A stretch of 64,000 nt of DNA from PHAA01 sp963665865 (lineage in GTDB: Bacteria; Bacillota; Syntrophomonadia; Syntrophomonadales; Syntrophomonadaceae). Numbering within the stretch: the first letter of the stretch is position 1; every line of letters begins with the position of its first letter. Made by a program: the position numbers and the translations under genes. The stretch spans positions 2,046,001-2,110,000 of the forward strand of contig CAXXWF010000001.1 of the NCBI GenBank assembly GCA_963665865.2, written 5' to 3'. Below, in pieces: positions 36,516 to 45,603 of the stretch. Under the pieces are notes generated by a model. That model had not been told where the DNA came from and made no database searches. It saw only the letters and a program-made list of their open reading frames with translations.

Positions 36516-37418
36516 ATGCTGGAATTGAGAGGCCTGGCCAGATTCACCAAACCGAGGTACATAATTACCGTATTGCTGCTGATTGTTTTTACCTTCGCGG
36601 TATTAATATCTAGTGGCTGCGGTTCCATGACGTCGAGGAATACTCTGGATTCAGAGAGCAGCACCAGCGAAATATCCAATGGTTCAGCCTCTGTACCCCA
36701 AACTCAGCTGGCAGACAACGCATCGGATGTAAGCTTTCAGGAACGTAAGACTATGCAGAAAGCTGATCTGAACCTGCGGGTCCAGGATGTAGTGGCCTCG
36801 GTGGATCAGATTATTGCCCTGTGCAGTGAGAACGGAGGCTATACAGTCAGCAGCCGTGTCTACCGGCAGGATGAAATTGTATCGGGCAAACTGGCCATCA
36901 AAGTACCCCAGACTAATCTGCTCTCCGTAATCAATTCGATTTCAGCTCTTGGTGAAGTGAATGACAAAACGATAACCGCTCAGGATGTCACCGAAGAGTA
37001 CTACGATTCCCAAGCCCGCTTGAAAGTGCTGAAAGCCAAAGAAGAGCGCCTGCTTGGCTTGATGGATGAGGCGACCAATATCACCGAAATTATCAGCGTC
37101 GAGAATGAGCTCACCAAAACCCGCAGTGAAATCGAAGTCTTGACTGGACGCCTCCAATACCTGACCAATGCCACCGAATACAGTCAAATCAATATAACTC
37201 TGGCACAGGGTTTGCCCGGCACCGTAAAAGCCCCGCAGGGAACTCTGGGGAAAGCCTGGCAAGGGTTAGTGGGCAGCCTCAATGGGGTAGTCACTTTCGC
37301 CAGTGGCACAGTGGTATTCTTTTTTTCAGCCTTACCCTGGCTGGTAGTCTTGGTTCTATTGTTCTTCTTGGGGCGCTATGGCTACAAAAAAATAAGGGTT
37401 CGCAAGCCCAAACAATGA
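36516..37418 (+). CDS. DUF4349-family lipoprotein with C-terminal membrane helix
   Basis: A 300-residue envelope protein. A signal sequence (about residues 14-36) ends in lipobox SSGC. The middle is the DUF4349 domain: RKTMQKADLNLRVQDV near 78, EYYDSQARLKVLKAKEERL near 165, a coiled coil, then YLTNATEYSQINITL. One transmembrane helix (about 262-290) and a basic tail follow. The function of DUF4349 proteins is unknown. Good ribosome site AAGGAGA before ATG 36516. Plus strand, alone. Confidence 0.85.
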   Translation: MLELRGLARFTKPRYIITVLLLIVFTFAVLISSGCGSMTSRNTLDSESSTSEISNGSASVPQTQLADNASDVSFQERKTMQKADLNLRVQDVVASVDQIIALCSENGGYTVSSRVYRQDEIVSGKLAIKVPQTNLLSVINSISALGEVNDKTITAQDVTEEYYDSQARLKVLKAKEERLLGLMDEATNITEIISVENELTKTRSEIEVLTGRLQYLTNATEYSQINITLAQGLPGTVKAPQGTLGKAWQGLVGSLNGVVTFASGTVVFFFSALPWLVVLVLLFFLGRYGYKKIRVRKPKQ

Positions 37419-37484
37419 TAAATAGATATTGAGTTATTTAATTTCGCACGTAACTTTTGCAAAGCATCTACTGTTAGAGATCGT

Positions 37485-37600
37485 CCTAAATGCATTGCCT
37501 CTTTCAGGGAGTAGTATAATTATCAATGACCGTTCTCGCTCAAAATATCTACTTAATGTGTTTATCCGAAATGCTAACCCGCATAAATCACCCCCGAATC
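37485..37600 (-). pseudogene. Possible second ankyrin-like relic
   Basis: A minus-strand stretch similar at nucleotide level to 18540-18605, with shared core GCGAGAACGGT, but broken by stops (TVIDNYTTP then stop). Very short and uncertain. Confidence 0.22.
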
Positions 37601-37634
37601 AGCCAAATTAAGAAAAAGTGATGGGGGCGATTTT

Positions 37635-38033
37635 ATGGAATTGGACAAAAATGAACATAGCATATTGGGGTTCTTCCCTTCCATTGCCGAGGCAAGGAAA
37701 GCTGAAGAGGCATTGAAGAAGGCGAAGCTGGTGCCCAGTGAAGATTCGATCCAGGTTGATCAAGTATCGCGTTTTGGCATCGTAAATGACAGCAAGTATA
37801 ATAATCCTCTCAACAGTGCGCTTACATTACATGGGCCGACTATGTATTCTAATAGTTCGGGAATTGGTGACGGGCCTAATCCATTGCTGGCTGCCAATGA
37901 TACTGAAGCTGGCCGGGGAATTAACAACGACAATCTGGCCGGTGAGGAGTCATTCATGCTTACACTGGTAACCTCCAAAAATAATATTGAACAGGCGGTG
38001 GCTCTTATGAAGGCCGCTGGCGGGAGAGTTTAG
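37635..38033 (+). CDS. Hypothetical protein with an N-terminal general-stress-like fold
   Basis: A 132-residue protein with a ferredoxin-like pattern at both ends: ILGFFPSIAEARKAEEALKKA near residues 9-29 and FMLTLVTSKNNIEQAVALMK near 106-125, joined by a low-complexity, glycine/asparagine-rich middle. This resembles small proteins in which such halves form one alpha/beta domain, but I cannot name the family. Ribosome site GGGGG precedes ATG 37635. A truncated duplicate lies at 35.6-35.8 kb. Confidence 0.65.
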   Translation: MELDKNEHSILGFFPSIAEARKAEEALKKAKLVPSEDSIQVDQVSRFGIVNDSKYNNPLNSALTLHGPTMYSNSSGIGDGPNPLLAANDTEAGRGINNDNLAGEESFMLTLVTSKNNIEQAVALMKAAGGRV

Positions 38034-38040
38034 GAAGATT

Positions 38041-38215
38041 ATAGACGCTGACAAGGCGGACTTTAATGACTTACGCTGCTTTAAATTTATTAACCACCCA
38101 TAAAAAAATCTTACAGTAATCTCATACTAAATGAGTGAAGGATCTTATCCCCGAATATGATATTCTCCGAAGGAGATCCTTCGTTGCACTCAGGATGACA
38201 CAAAAGTCATTTTCT
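38041..38215. repeat. TCATCCTGAG-type palindromic repeat, copy 1
   Basis: Holds an ATAGACGC... end (38041-38078) similar to 46993-47025, then a hairpin whose minus strand reads TGTCATCCTGAGTGCAACG and continues almost identically to 47064-47140 (GGATCTCCTTCGGAGAATA). Intergenic, between convergent genes. Confidence 0.75.
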
Positions 38216-38248
38216 TACAAAATAGAAGACAACATGTAAAAAAATCAA

Positions 38249-38283
38249 GCCCCTGAGTCGGTTAATTGAACAAACTCAGGGGC
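38249..38283. terminator. Bidirectional intrinsic terminator
   Basis: Perfect 10-bp stem GCCCCTGAGT / ACTCAGGGGC; T-rich tracts follow in both directions (TATTTTTC plus strand, GATTTTTTT minus strand). It separates the plus-strand hypothetical gene from the minus-strand AIM24-like gene. Confidence 0.8.
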
Positions 38284-38313
38284 ACAGTATTTTTCTAGTG
38301 CTTATTCCTTTAC

Positions 38314-39111
38314 CTAATCGGAGTCTCCGCCGAGCAGGCCTCCCAGTATGCTGCCACCCAATACAGCTCCACCTATACCACCAAGACCGCCCAGACCCCT
38401 TTGTTCCTCTCTATTACTGCCATACCTGGATGCAGCCACGATTCGGTCAGCCAGGCGTGAGAGCGGCAGGCTCTGGATGTATACCAGACCTGGCCCGGTA
38501 AGTGTGGCTAAGAAAAGTCCTTCTCCACCGAACAGAGCATTCTTGAACCCACCCACGAACTGAATATCGTAGTCAACGGAAGGTGCAAAAGCAGCCAGAC
38601 AACCTGTATCAACCCGCAGGGTCTCGCCGGCGGCCAGGTGCTTTTCTATCAGGGTTCCACCGGCATGAACAAAGGCCAAGCCATCACCGGTCAGCCGCTG
38701 TAATATGAAGCCTTCGCCGCCAAATAAGCCTGCGCCGATTTTTTTGGTGAAGGCTACTTCGATTTCAACTCCCCGGGCCGCACACAGGAAAGAATCTTTC
38801 TGGCATATGAAGCTGCCGCCTAACGAAGGCAGATCCAGGGGTATTATTTTGCCCGGATAAGGTGCGCCAAAGGCCAATCTGCTTATATTCTTGGAGTTAT
38901 TAATAAAGGTGGTAATGAAAAAGCTCTCTCCGGTAATGGCACGTTTGAATCCCTTGAATAATCCTCCGCCGGTTGAGGTTTGCATTTCGATCCCCTGCTC
39001 CATGTACGTCATGGCTCCGGCTTCCGCCCTTACTCCCTCGCTGGGATCCAGTTCGATTTCGACGAGCTGCATATCATCCCCAAAAATCTTATATTCGATT
39101 ATATCACTCAC
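38314..39111 (-). CDS. AIM24/TIGR00266-family protein
   Basis: A 265-residue beta-rich protein of the AIM24 family: IEYKIFGDDMQLVEIELDPS near residues 4-24, AEAGAMTYM, FKRAITGESFFITTF, and a glycine-rich C-terminus (GGIGGAVLGGSILGGLLGG). Bacterial members have no firm function; some are linked to stress or membrane association. The GTG start at 39111 follows GGAGGAGGGG; the longer frame to 39150 includes that site in coding sequence and is unlikely. Confidence 0.87.
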   Translation of the reverse strand: MSDIIEYKIFGDDMQLVEIELDPSEGVRAEAGAMTYMEQGIEMQTSTGGGLFKGFKRAITGESFFITTFINNSKNISRLAFGAPYPGKIIPLDLPSLGGSFICQKDSFLCAARGVEIEVAFTKKIGAGLFGGEGFILQRLTGDGLAFVHAGGTLIEKHLAAGETLRVDTGCLAAFAPSVDYDIQFVGGFKNALFGGEGLFLATLTGPGLVYIQSLPLSRLADRIVAASRYGSNREEQRGLGGLGGIGGAVLGGSILGGLLGGDSD

Positions 39112-39158
39112 GTTATCCCCTCCTCCAATATAATTTCTCAGTTTGGTCACTCTTTCCG

Positions 39159-40265
39159 CTATAGGAACTTGCGCACCAACGCACAGATATAGTAAGTATG
39201 CAGAGCTCCACGACCCGATTCATTTATTAGTTCTCTAGTCATTTGTCCAAATCCTTGTTTTTTTACCTTTTTATCGGAAAAATACATGGCCAGCAGACCT
39301 TCTATTACGGTTCTTGCAAAACTAGGATCGGGCAATTGGCTGGCCTGGTTGTGGGCTTCCCTGATGAAGGTTTTAAAACGCCGGGTCATTAGAGCCTGAT
39401 CAGGGTAATAGAAGGTAAAGTTTAGATCACCGCCTATTCTATCTTCTTCCTGATCTATGAAATAATCGAGTAATATATGGAGACCGCATATCCAGGGAAA
39501 ATAGGTATGCAGTGTAATTCGGACTTCCGCGGGGTCAACCTCATCCCGCGCAGCCAGTCCGAACAGAGCAAATAGTGCCAGAGTAGAGCCGGTGGCAGCT
39601 GCATATTCATTCCATTGCACCCGCGGGTGCCCAGCGACATTGGCCGTGGCCCATTCTATTAAGGTCTTTTCCCGTACTTCCCAAGCGATATGTTTTTTGA
39701 CCTGGAGGTCTATGTACAACTCGGCTAAAGCAATTACTTCGTCATAAACCAGGTGGTAGGAAGGCAGCTGCTTAAGACTTTGGCGGCATTCATCCACCAT
39801 TTTATCGATATAACCGCCGTCGTTTTGATATGGATAAGTCCGGTAATAGGGATGCTTTTCACCATGCGGTGTCAGGGCATCTAGGAGTGACGCATGAAGT
39901 TCGCGGAAGGCCTGACCATCAAGACACTCCGCGCGGTCGCAGAGGTTGTCCAGATAATCGCACAGGGTCTGATAAGCAACAATGAGTCTTAACAGCAAGT
40001 CTTCTCTTTCGGGATAAGGAACGGCAAATACAGCCCCACCCTGGCAGTGAAAATCTTTGCCGGCAATACTGTTCAATGCCTGCACCCGCAGTTCTTCGTC
40101 CCCACAGAGCTCGGCTTCTTTTTTCCATTGGGTCAAGAGTCTTTGTACCCGGGGCAGAGTATGGTGAATAAAATGGAAAAGGAGTTGCACCTGGGATAGG
40201 CCGGTATTCTGCTGATATGCCCGTTCGGCGCGCCTGCCTTCTAAATCGGCCAGCTGGGTATCCAT
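39159..40265 (-). CDS. DUF2600/YtpB-type terpene synthase
   Basis: A 368-residue all-helical protein of the DUF2600 family, whose Bacillus member YtpB makes the C35 terpene tetraprenyl-beta-curcumene from heptaprenyl diphosphate. Aspartate-rich regions are CDYLDNLCDRAE near residue 103 and DYFIDQEEDRIGGDLN near 265. TGATG overlap couples its start to the upstream polyprenyl diphosphate synthase, which could supply the substrate. GTG 40268 is an alternative start. Confidence 0.85.
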   Translation of the reverse strand: MDTQLADLEGRRAERAYQQNTGLSQVQLLFHFIHHTLPRVQRLLTQWKKEAELCGDEELRVQALNSIAGKDFHCQGGAVFAVPYPEREDLLLRLIVAYQTLCDYLDNLCDRAECLDGQAFRELHASLLDALTPHGEKHPYYRTYPYQNDGGYIDKMVDECRQSLKQLPSYHLVYDEVIALAELYIDLQVKKHIAWEVREKTLIEWATANVAGHPRVQWNEYAAATGSTLALFALFGLAARDEVDPAEVRITLHTYFPWICGLHILLDYFIDQEEDRIGGDLNFTFYYPDQALMTRRFKTFIREAHNQASQLPDPSFARTVIEGLLAMYFSDKKVKKQGFGQMTRELINESGRGALHTYYICALVRKFL

Positions 40266-41287
40266 CACTGGGCAACCCCTTTCGAAACCTGCTCTCCATA
40301 TGGGCTTAGTTTCTGATAGTAGGTTTCTAGGATATAGGCGGCCATAAACTCTAGTTCTTTTATCGCCGGGCTGGCGGGCAGTGCGTCCAGATAAGCCAAA
40401 CCCCGGGCAATAAACTGACGGGCAGTCTGTAATGAGAAGGTAATTGCCTGACAGTTAATCAATGCTTCGATTACCTGCGGCATGTGCCCCTCAGTCAATA
40501 AACCACTTTCCAGCAGGGTTCGCAGCCAAATGCCGTATTTAGTGCTTCGCAATGCATGAATGACCGGCAAAGTTATATTTCCTTCCAGAAGATCTGTCCC
40601 TACTGGTTTTCCCAATAATTCGCTGTCTGACATAAAATCGAGCAGATCGTCAATTATCTGGTAGGCATAGCCCAGACAGAGCCCAAATTGTTCAAGGTTA
40701 TAGACAGACTCGGCGGGCATGGCGGCAGCCAAGGCCCCGACTTTACAGCTGGATGCAAAAAGGCAGGCGGTTTTGCCATAGGTTTTCTCCAGATACTGTT
40801 CCTCAGTGATATTGAGGTCGCAGGCCAGGGCCATCTGTTTTATCTCGCCCGTACACATGATGCGAATGGTCGTAGTCACATTCTCCATAATATCCTGCAT
40901 GCCGTGCTTGTTAATCAGATTAAAGGCGGTGGCAAATAGATAGTCACCGGTTAAAACGCTGGTATGGTTTCCCCAGCGTTTATTTATACTTTCTTTTCCC
41001 CGCCTGATAACAGCACGGTCTATGACATCATCGTGGACCAAAGACGCCATATGGATCAGTTCAACCGCCACTGCCGCATCCCTGACCATTACCTGATCAT
41101 GCGGCGCCATAGAAGCCGCCAGATATACCATGCGTGGTCTTATCATCTTGCCGCTATTCTCAGTCAGGTATTTAATGATGTTGTCTATTTCATGATTATC
41201 AGTCAGCAGAACTTCCTGCATGCGAATGCGGATCAGGTCAGCAGGAAACGCAGGATAAAGTGTAAGTGTATTTGTATCCGAGTTCAC
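40265..41287 (-). CDS. Polyprenyl diphosphate synthase (heptaprenyl-type)
   Basis: A 340-residue trans-prenyltransferase with the first aspartate-rich motif LVHDDVIDRAVIRRG near residue 82 and the second GYAYQIIDDLLDFM near 212. Such enzymes extend farnesyl diphosphate with isopentenyl diphosphate; product length is not readable, though coupling to DUF2600 suggests C35. It could also supply the menaquinone side chain. Start GTG 41287, 6 nt after GGGGAG. Confidence 0.9.
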   Translation of the reverse strand: MNSDTNTLTLYPAFPADLIRIRMQEVLLTDNHEIDNIIKYLTENSGKMIRPRMVYLAASMAPHDQVMVRDAAVAVELIHMASLVHDDVIDRAVIRRGKESINKRWGNHTSVLTGDYLFATAFNLINKHGMQDIMENVTTTIRIMCTGEIKQMALACDLNITEEQYLEKTYGKTACLFASSCKVGALAAAMPAESVYNLEQFGLCLGYAYQIIDDLLDFMSDSELLGKPVGTDLLEGNITLPVIHALRSTKYGIWLRTLLESGLLTEGHMPQVIEALINCQAITFSLQTARQFIARGLAYLDALPASPAIKELEFMAAYILETYYQKLSPYGEQVSKGVAQ

Positions 41288-41350
41288 AGCTATCTCCCCT
41301 TTATGGTACATATTGTTAATAGCTTCCCCACTCAGAAATAATCTATACTT

Positions 41351-42085
41351 TTAACCTGCGTTAATATTGCGTTTTACCTGTTCATGCGCGATATTTTCAA
41401 TGCTATCATCCAAGGTACGGTTCAATGTTTCACCCCGGCGGTCAGTCATGGCCCGGATGAATAAGTCAGCTAAAACTGGATTCTTGGGCAGCAAAGGACC
41501 ATGAAGGTAGGTGCCGATCAGATTCTTAAAATGCATGCCTTCAATTTTATCCTCACCGTTGTTGCCGTGCCCTTTGATTACTCGGCCCAGTCCGGGCAGG
41601 GTGTCATCATCAAAATAGGTACGCCCGCCATGATTCTCAAAACCAACCACCGTAGTTTTCTCCCCATTAATTTCACTCTCCAGCAGTATGTTGCCGATCA
41701 AACGCCCTGGTTGGCTAACTGTGTAAAAGGGGAAAAATCCAAGTCCGTCCAGCATCTGCCCATCCTGTGATTTGTAGTAGGAGCCGAGTAATTGATAGGC
41801 GCCGCATACACAGAGCATAGGCAAACCCTGGTTTATTTGTTCCATCAGCTGATCCGACTTTCGAATCAGGTCATGGTAAACCAGACCCTGCTCCCGATCG
41901 GAACCCCCGCCCATAAACAACATATCAATTTGATTGAAATCCAGTTTGTCATGCAAATGAATACTTATTATCTCACAGTTAAGCCCATACCATTCCATGC
42001 GCTTTTGCAGGCAAATAAGGTTACCCCGGTCACCATAGAGATTCATTAAGTCGGGATACATATGGGCTATAGTATACTTCTTCAC
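41351..42085 (-). CDS. gatD: Lipid II glutaminyl amidase subunit (GatD)
   Basis: A 244-residue class I glutamine amidotransferase. The nucleophile Cys lies in MLCVCGAYQLLG near residue 90; FENHGGRTY near 165 and the His in TYLHGPLLPKNP near 192 complete the site. With MurT it converts D-Glu of lipid II to D-isoglutamine. Start GTG at 42085 (AAGGTGGTGA upstream). The gap to murT contains a palindromic repeat, though these genes are usually overlapping. Confidence 0.92.
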   Translation of the reverse strand: MKKYTIAHMYPDLMNLYGDRGNLICLQKRMEWYGLNCEIISIHLHDKLDFNQIDMLFMGGGSDREQGLVYHDLIRKSDQLMEQINQGLPMLCVCGAYQLLGSYYKSQDGQMLDGLGFFPFYTVSQPGRLIGNILLESEINGEKTTVVGFENHGGRTYFDDDTLPGLGRVIKGHGNNGEDKIEGMHFKNLIGTYLHGPLLPKNPVLADLFIRAMTDRRGETLNRTLDDSIENIAHEQVKRNINAG

Positions 42086-42109
42086 TGTTTCACCACCTTG
42101 GTCAAACTC

Positions 42110-42240
42110 AACTGTCATCCTGAGCGTCAGCGAAACTACCTTAATAGTGCCGCTTGCGGCACATATGTAGTCCCCGCAGGGGGATCTTATCCCCGGCTGC
42201 GAGTAGACAGATTCTTCACTTCGTTCAGAATGACAGTAAC
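42110..42240. repeat. TCATCCTGAG-type palindromic repeat, copy 2 (within murT-gatD)
   Basis: Runs from CTGTCATCCTGAGCG to CTTCGTTCAGAATGACAG, with inner hairpins GTGCCGCTTGCGGCAC and CCCCGCAGGGGG. It separates murT from gatD by 180 nt. Confidence 0.75.
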
Positions 42241-42264
42241 GACTTAGTTCAGAAAGACATATTC

Positions 42265-43662
42265 TTAAAATGACTTCTCAGGTATTCTTTCCCTTCCCTG
42301 ATCTGGAGCAGGATATTTTTTCTGCATTTTAACCAGTATCTTGCGGCTGGCAAACAGGGCCGTATATGTGCAGAGGATATAACTAACCTCACTATCCAGA
42401 TTTATGGCTTGCCCGATGCCTGCCTGCAAATTAGGCTGGATCATAATTTTTTCCGGATTAAGGCCGGAGTATTTGATCCGCACGGCCATATCTCCGCTGC
42501 GCTGTCCTGAACATATCACTCGGTTAATCCGGTTTTCTTCCCCGGTAATTACTTCAACCTCAGCATCCCATATCCAGCTTATGTCCCGTCCGTCAGCAGC
42601 GTTGTCGTTAAGGGCCATGAACAGGTTCTTAGGGGAGGAGTCCTGGGCCAACATGCAGAGGCTCTGGTTGAGGCCGGTAGGATTTTTAACTAGTATCAGC
42701 ACCACCCTTTTGCCGCTAATAGTAAAGGTCTCCATGCGGCCGGCTTCAGGTTGAAAGCCTGCTATTGCCCTTTGAATCACATCCGCTTCAATTCCAGCCA
42801 ACGATGCCAGAGCAGCCGTCGCTAAGATATTGTAGGCATTATAGAAGCCTTGATAGGGGCTTTCTATTACCATGTCATTTACCTTTAGGTGAATTTGGGG
42901 AGTCATCTTTAAATCACTGCCGATAAAATCCGGCCCGGGATTATGATTGTGGCATTGGGGGCAATGAAAAACACCCAGCTGGGCATAATGGAATCTTGAA
43001 TATTCCAGCTCATGACCACAGATCACGCAATAGCGTCCCTCCCGGCTTTCAGAACCCACAAAAGTGTCGTATTCAGTATCTCCAAACCCATAATACCAGC
43101 TATGCCGACCAGTCTCCGGAGAAAAATGTGATTGCAGCGGATCATCGGCATTTAATATCAGTTCCACATCCGATTTCTTCACGGCTTCCTTGATTAAATT
43201 AATGGTGTAATCTAACTCACCATACCTGTCCAACTGGTCGCGAAAGAAGTTGGTAATCAATATAAATCGTGGTTTTAGAATAGTTAACAGGTGGGGTACA
43301 TTGGCCTCATCAGTTTCCAGGAGAGCATAATCAGAAGGCCGGGTACCGGTAAAGTTGGTCCGACCAATAAATGCGGTAGTAATTCCGGCTAACATGTTGG
43401 CTCCGGCTTGATTGTGGACATAACTGCTGCCCTGTTCTCTAATAATGGCTGCTATCATATTGGTGGTAGTCGTTTTACCATTAGTACCGGTAATGATAAA
43501 TGTATCTCTATATGTATTGTTCCCTAGTTCCTTAAGTAAAGGAGGATATATCCTGCTAGCCATTTTACCTGGCAATGTACTGCCCTGGTGGCCAGCTATC
43601 CGGCTGAGACTGCTAATTACCTTACCCACCACTATAGCCGCTATTTTACGTAAATTAAACAT
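42265..43662 (-). CDS. murT: Lipid II isoglutaminyl synthase Mur-ligase subunit (MurT)
   Basis: A 465-residue Mur-ligase-family protein: the ATP loop TGTNGKTTTTN near residues 58-68, DETANVPHL-type ETDEANVPHL near 115, and a zinc-ribbon-like insertion CVICGHELEY ... CPQCHNH near 210-235 (four cysteines), typical of MurT. A DUF1727 domain ends the protein. Works with GatD. It is preceded by a glycosyltransferase gene, 25 nt away. Confidence 0.93.
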   Translation of the reverse strand: MFNLRKIAAIVVGKVISSLSRIAGHQGSTLPGKMASRIYPPLLKELGNNTYRDTFIITGTNGKTTTTNMIAAIIREQGSSYVHNQAGANMLAGITTAFIGRTNFTGTRPSDYALLETDEANVPHLLTILKPRFILITNFFRDQLDRYGELDYTINLIKEAVKKSDVELILNADDPLQSHFSPETGRHSWYYGFGDTEYDTFVGSESREGRYCVICGHELEYSRFHYAQLGVFHCPQCHNHNPGPDFIGSDLKMTPQIHLKVNDMVIESPYQGFYNAYNILATAALASLAGIEADVIQRAIAGFQPEAGRMETFTISGKRVVLILVKNPTGLNQSLCMLAQDSSPKNLFMALNDNAADGRDISWIWDAEVEVITGEENRINRVICSGQRSGDMAVRIKYSGLNPEKIMIQPNLQAGIGQAINLDSEVSYILCTYTALFASRKILVKMQKKYPAPDQGRERIPEKSF

Positions 43663-43686
43663 AGTTTTAATTACCTTTATTGAAAA

Positions 43687-44883
43687 TTATAATTCTATCC
43701 AGGAATTTTGCCCAATCGCATTAGGAGAACGATACGAGTTGCCTGTCACCAAGTCCTGATATACTTTTTCTAATTTAAGCGCCATATTGTGGCAGGAGAG
43801 TTTCTCGGCCTTTTTTCGGGCATTGACTTGAAGAGTACGATACAGCTTTTTATCATTTAATATCCGGCAGACTGCCCTTGCCAGTTCGCTGGTATCGTTA
43901 GCGGTGAGTAGTCCATCTACACCATGTTCCACCATTTCCTGAACTCCTGAGGCTCTTACAGCTGCCACCGGAAGCCCGGCTGCCATAGCTTCAATCAAAA
44001 CCAATCCTTGCGTCTCCGTTAACGATGCAAAGACGAAAAGATCAGCTGAATAATAGGCATTGACCAGGGACTCGAAGGGCAGCGCGCCGGTAAATATGAC
44101 ATCTTGATCCAGCACCAGATCCAGCGACGTAACCAGTTCCTTAAGTTCCTCTTCCAATGGTCCCTGCGCTATGATAACCAATGTAGTCTTGGGAAGTTGA
44201 GCTCTCACTTCTTTAAATGACTGAATCAGAAACGGCAGATTCTTTTCCTGAGTCAATCGGCCGACAAAGAGTAGAATCCGATTTTCAGCAGGTATAGGAT
44301 AATGTTGGCGCAGCCAGCCCGCATCTCCCCCCCGGTATTTTTCTAAAGGAACACCGCTGGGTATTACTGAAATGGGGGTTGTTACCTCGAAACCTTTTAT
44401 TATTGACTCCATTTCCCGGGAAGGAGCGATTAGATGGTCACAGTTATTGCAGAAATGGCTGCTGTATTTAATAGTGACCTCTTTGGCTAAATCATGGGCC
44501 AGAGGTACATAATGTACATATTGGTCATAACGGGTATGATAAGTAAACAGTAAGGGAAGATTATACTTGCGCGCATAGTGCAGACCAACCCTGCCCATAG
44601 TAAAGGGTGAATGGACATGAATGACGTCTAATTGCAGGCTTTTTACCAGCAAATTCATTCCCGGGTGAAGTGGTATGGCCAGCGTATAGTCCGGATTAGT
44701 CGGTGAAGGGATGGAGTAGTAGCGATAGACGTTTTCTTCCACTTCCGTGTAATGGGGATAACTGGGGGCAAATATATGTATGTCATGACCTAATCTGGTC
44801 AATTCTTCCTTAAAGGTGGATATAGAAGTCACTACACCACTGGTGTAGGGCTTATAGCTATCGGTAAAGATTCCGATTTTCAA
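43687..44883 (-). CDS. Glycosyltransferase family 4 (diacylglycerol glycosyltransferase-like)
   Basis: A 398-residue GT-B protein. KIGIFTDSYKPYTSGVVTS at residues 2-20, HVHSPFTMGRVGL near 95, GRLTQEKNLPFLIQSF near 208 and the donor-site block EAMAAGLPVAAVRASG near 300 are typical of GT4 enzymes that glycosylate diacylglycerol to form glycolipids. Acceptor is inferred. Start TTG at 44883, 8 nt after GGAGG. Confidence 0.87.
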   Translation of the reverse strand: MKIGIFTDSYKPYTSGVVTSISTFKEELTRLGHDIHIFAPSYPHYTEVEENVYRYYSIPSPTNPDYTLAIPLHPGMNLLVKSLQLDVIHVHSPFTMGRVGLHYARKYNLPLLFTYHTRYDQYVHYVPLAHDLAKEVTIKYSSHFCNNCDHLIAPSREMESIIKGFEVTTPISVIPSGVPLEKYRGGDAGWLRQHYPIPAENRILLFVGRLTQEKNLPFLIQSFKEVRAQLPKTTLVIIAQGPLEEELKELVTSLDLVLDQDVIFTGALPFESLVNAYYSADLFVFASLTETQGLVLIEAMAAGLPVAAVRASGVQEMVEHGVDGLLTANDTSELARAVCRILNDKKLYRTLQVNARKKAEKLSCHNMALKLEKVYQDLVTGNSYRSPNAIGQNSWIEL

Positions 44884-44945
44884 ATCATCGGCCTCCTTCA
44901 AACCTGTTGTATACAGAACTAATATATTATGTTTTGGTCAGTTTT

Positions 44946-45188
44946 TCAATGAAGTTCCGCTTTGAAAAGCTCATTCTGAGCCATTTGTTCCTGATGAGCC
45001 AACTCCTCATTTACTTTCTCAAGTTCAATATTCAGAACTTGGAGATGAGAAGCCATATCGGCCGGGTGGGAAGCATAGCTGGATATTTGTCCGCTCCACT
45101 GGCTTGATTCTAAGTAGTATTCTTGATTATACTTGATTAACTGCTCTAATTCATGTTTCTTGATCATCAATTTGTCTTTTGCATCCAT
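44946..45188 (-). CDS. Short DksA/YteA-N-terminus-like coiled-coil protein
   Basis: An 80-residue protein: helix, then ISSYASHPADMAS (residues about 35-47), then a second helix (NIELEKVNEELAHQEQMAQ). The SYxxHPAD motif is the hallmark of the YteA/DksA-type N-terminal region, but the zinc finger of that family is absent. Ribosome site GAGGTG and ATG 45188 support it. May be a relic or a stand-alone coiled coil. Confidence 0.6.
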   Translation of the reverse strand: MDAKDKLMIKKHELEQLIKYNQEYYLESSQWSGQISSYASHPADMASHLQVLNIELEKVNEELAHQEQMAQNELFKAELH

Positions 45189-45198
45189 AGTTTACACC

Positions 45199-45549
45199 TC
45201 ATATGTTCCCCCCACTGCTTTGCCAAAAACTCCCGTGTACGTCTAATTGATTCTGAACTATATTGATAAGATCAGCGATAAAATGCCCTATCAGGGGAGT
45301 GTTTAAGGTAACTATCTGCTGTAGCACATAGATTACTAGTGCGGCCAACAAAGTAAAACCTATGGCCATCCCAAACCCGCGAATTACCCCAGACCAGAAA
45401 TTGGTATAGAAAAGGCGGCGAGGATTGTTAAGCATTTCCACATATTCGGCAATACCTAATTTCTCCATAGCTAAAGACATTTCATCGAGTTTCTGAACTA
45501 TTTTCTCCAAAGAACCTTTTTCGTCAGCTGAATCGGGTTCATGATTCAA
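45199..45549 (-). CDS. DUF5665-family small membrane protein
   Basis: A 116-residue protein: an N-terminal helical soluble region (VQKLDEMSLAMEKLGIAEYVEML), the family motif NPRRLFYTNFWSGVIRGFGMA near 48-67, and one or two membrane helices. The role is unknown. The likely start is TTG at 45549. Eleven nt before the next small gene, so probably one operon. Confidence 0.75.
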   Translation of the reverse strand: MNHEPDSADEKGSLEKIVQKLDEMSLAMEKLGIAEYVEMLNNPRRLFYTNFWSGVIRGFGMAIGFTLLAALVIYVLQQIVTLNTPLIGHFIADLINIVQNQLDVHGSFWQSSGGNI

Positions 45550-45603
45550 TATCGTTCACCACTCTTCTTAAATTTATTATTCCAAATGTTTGTCATACAA
45601 TAC

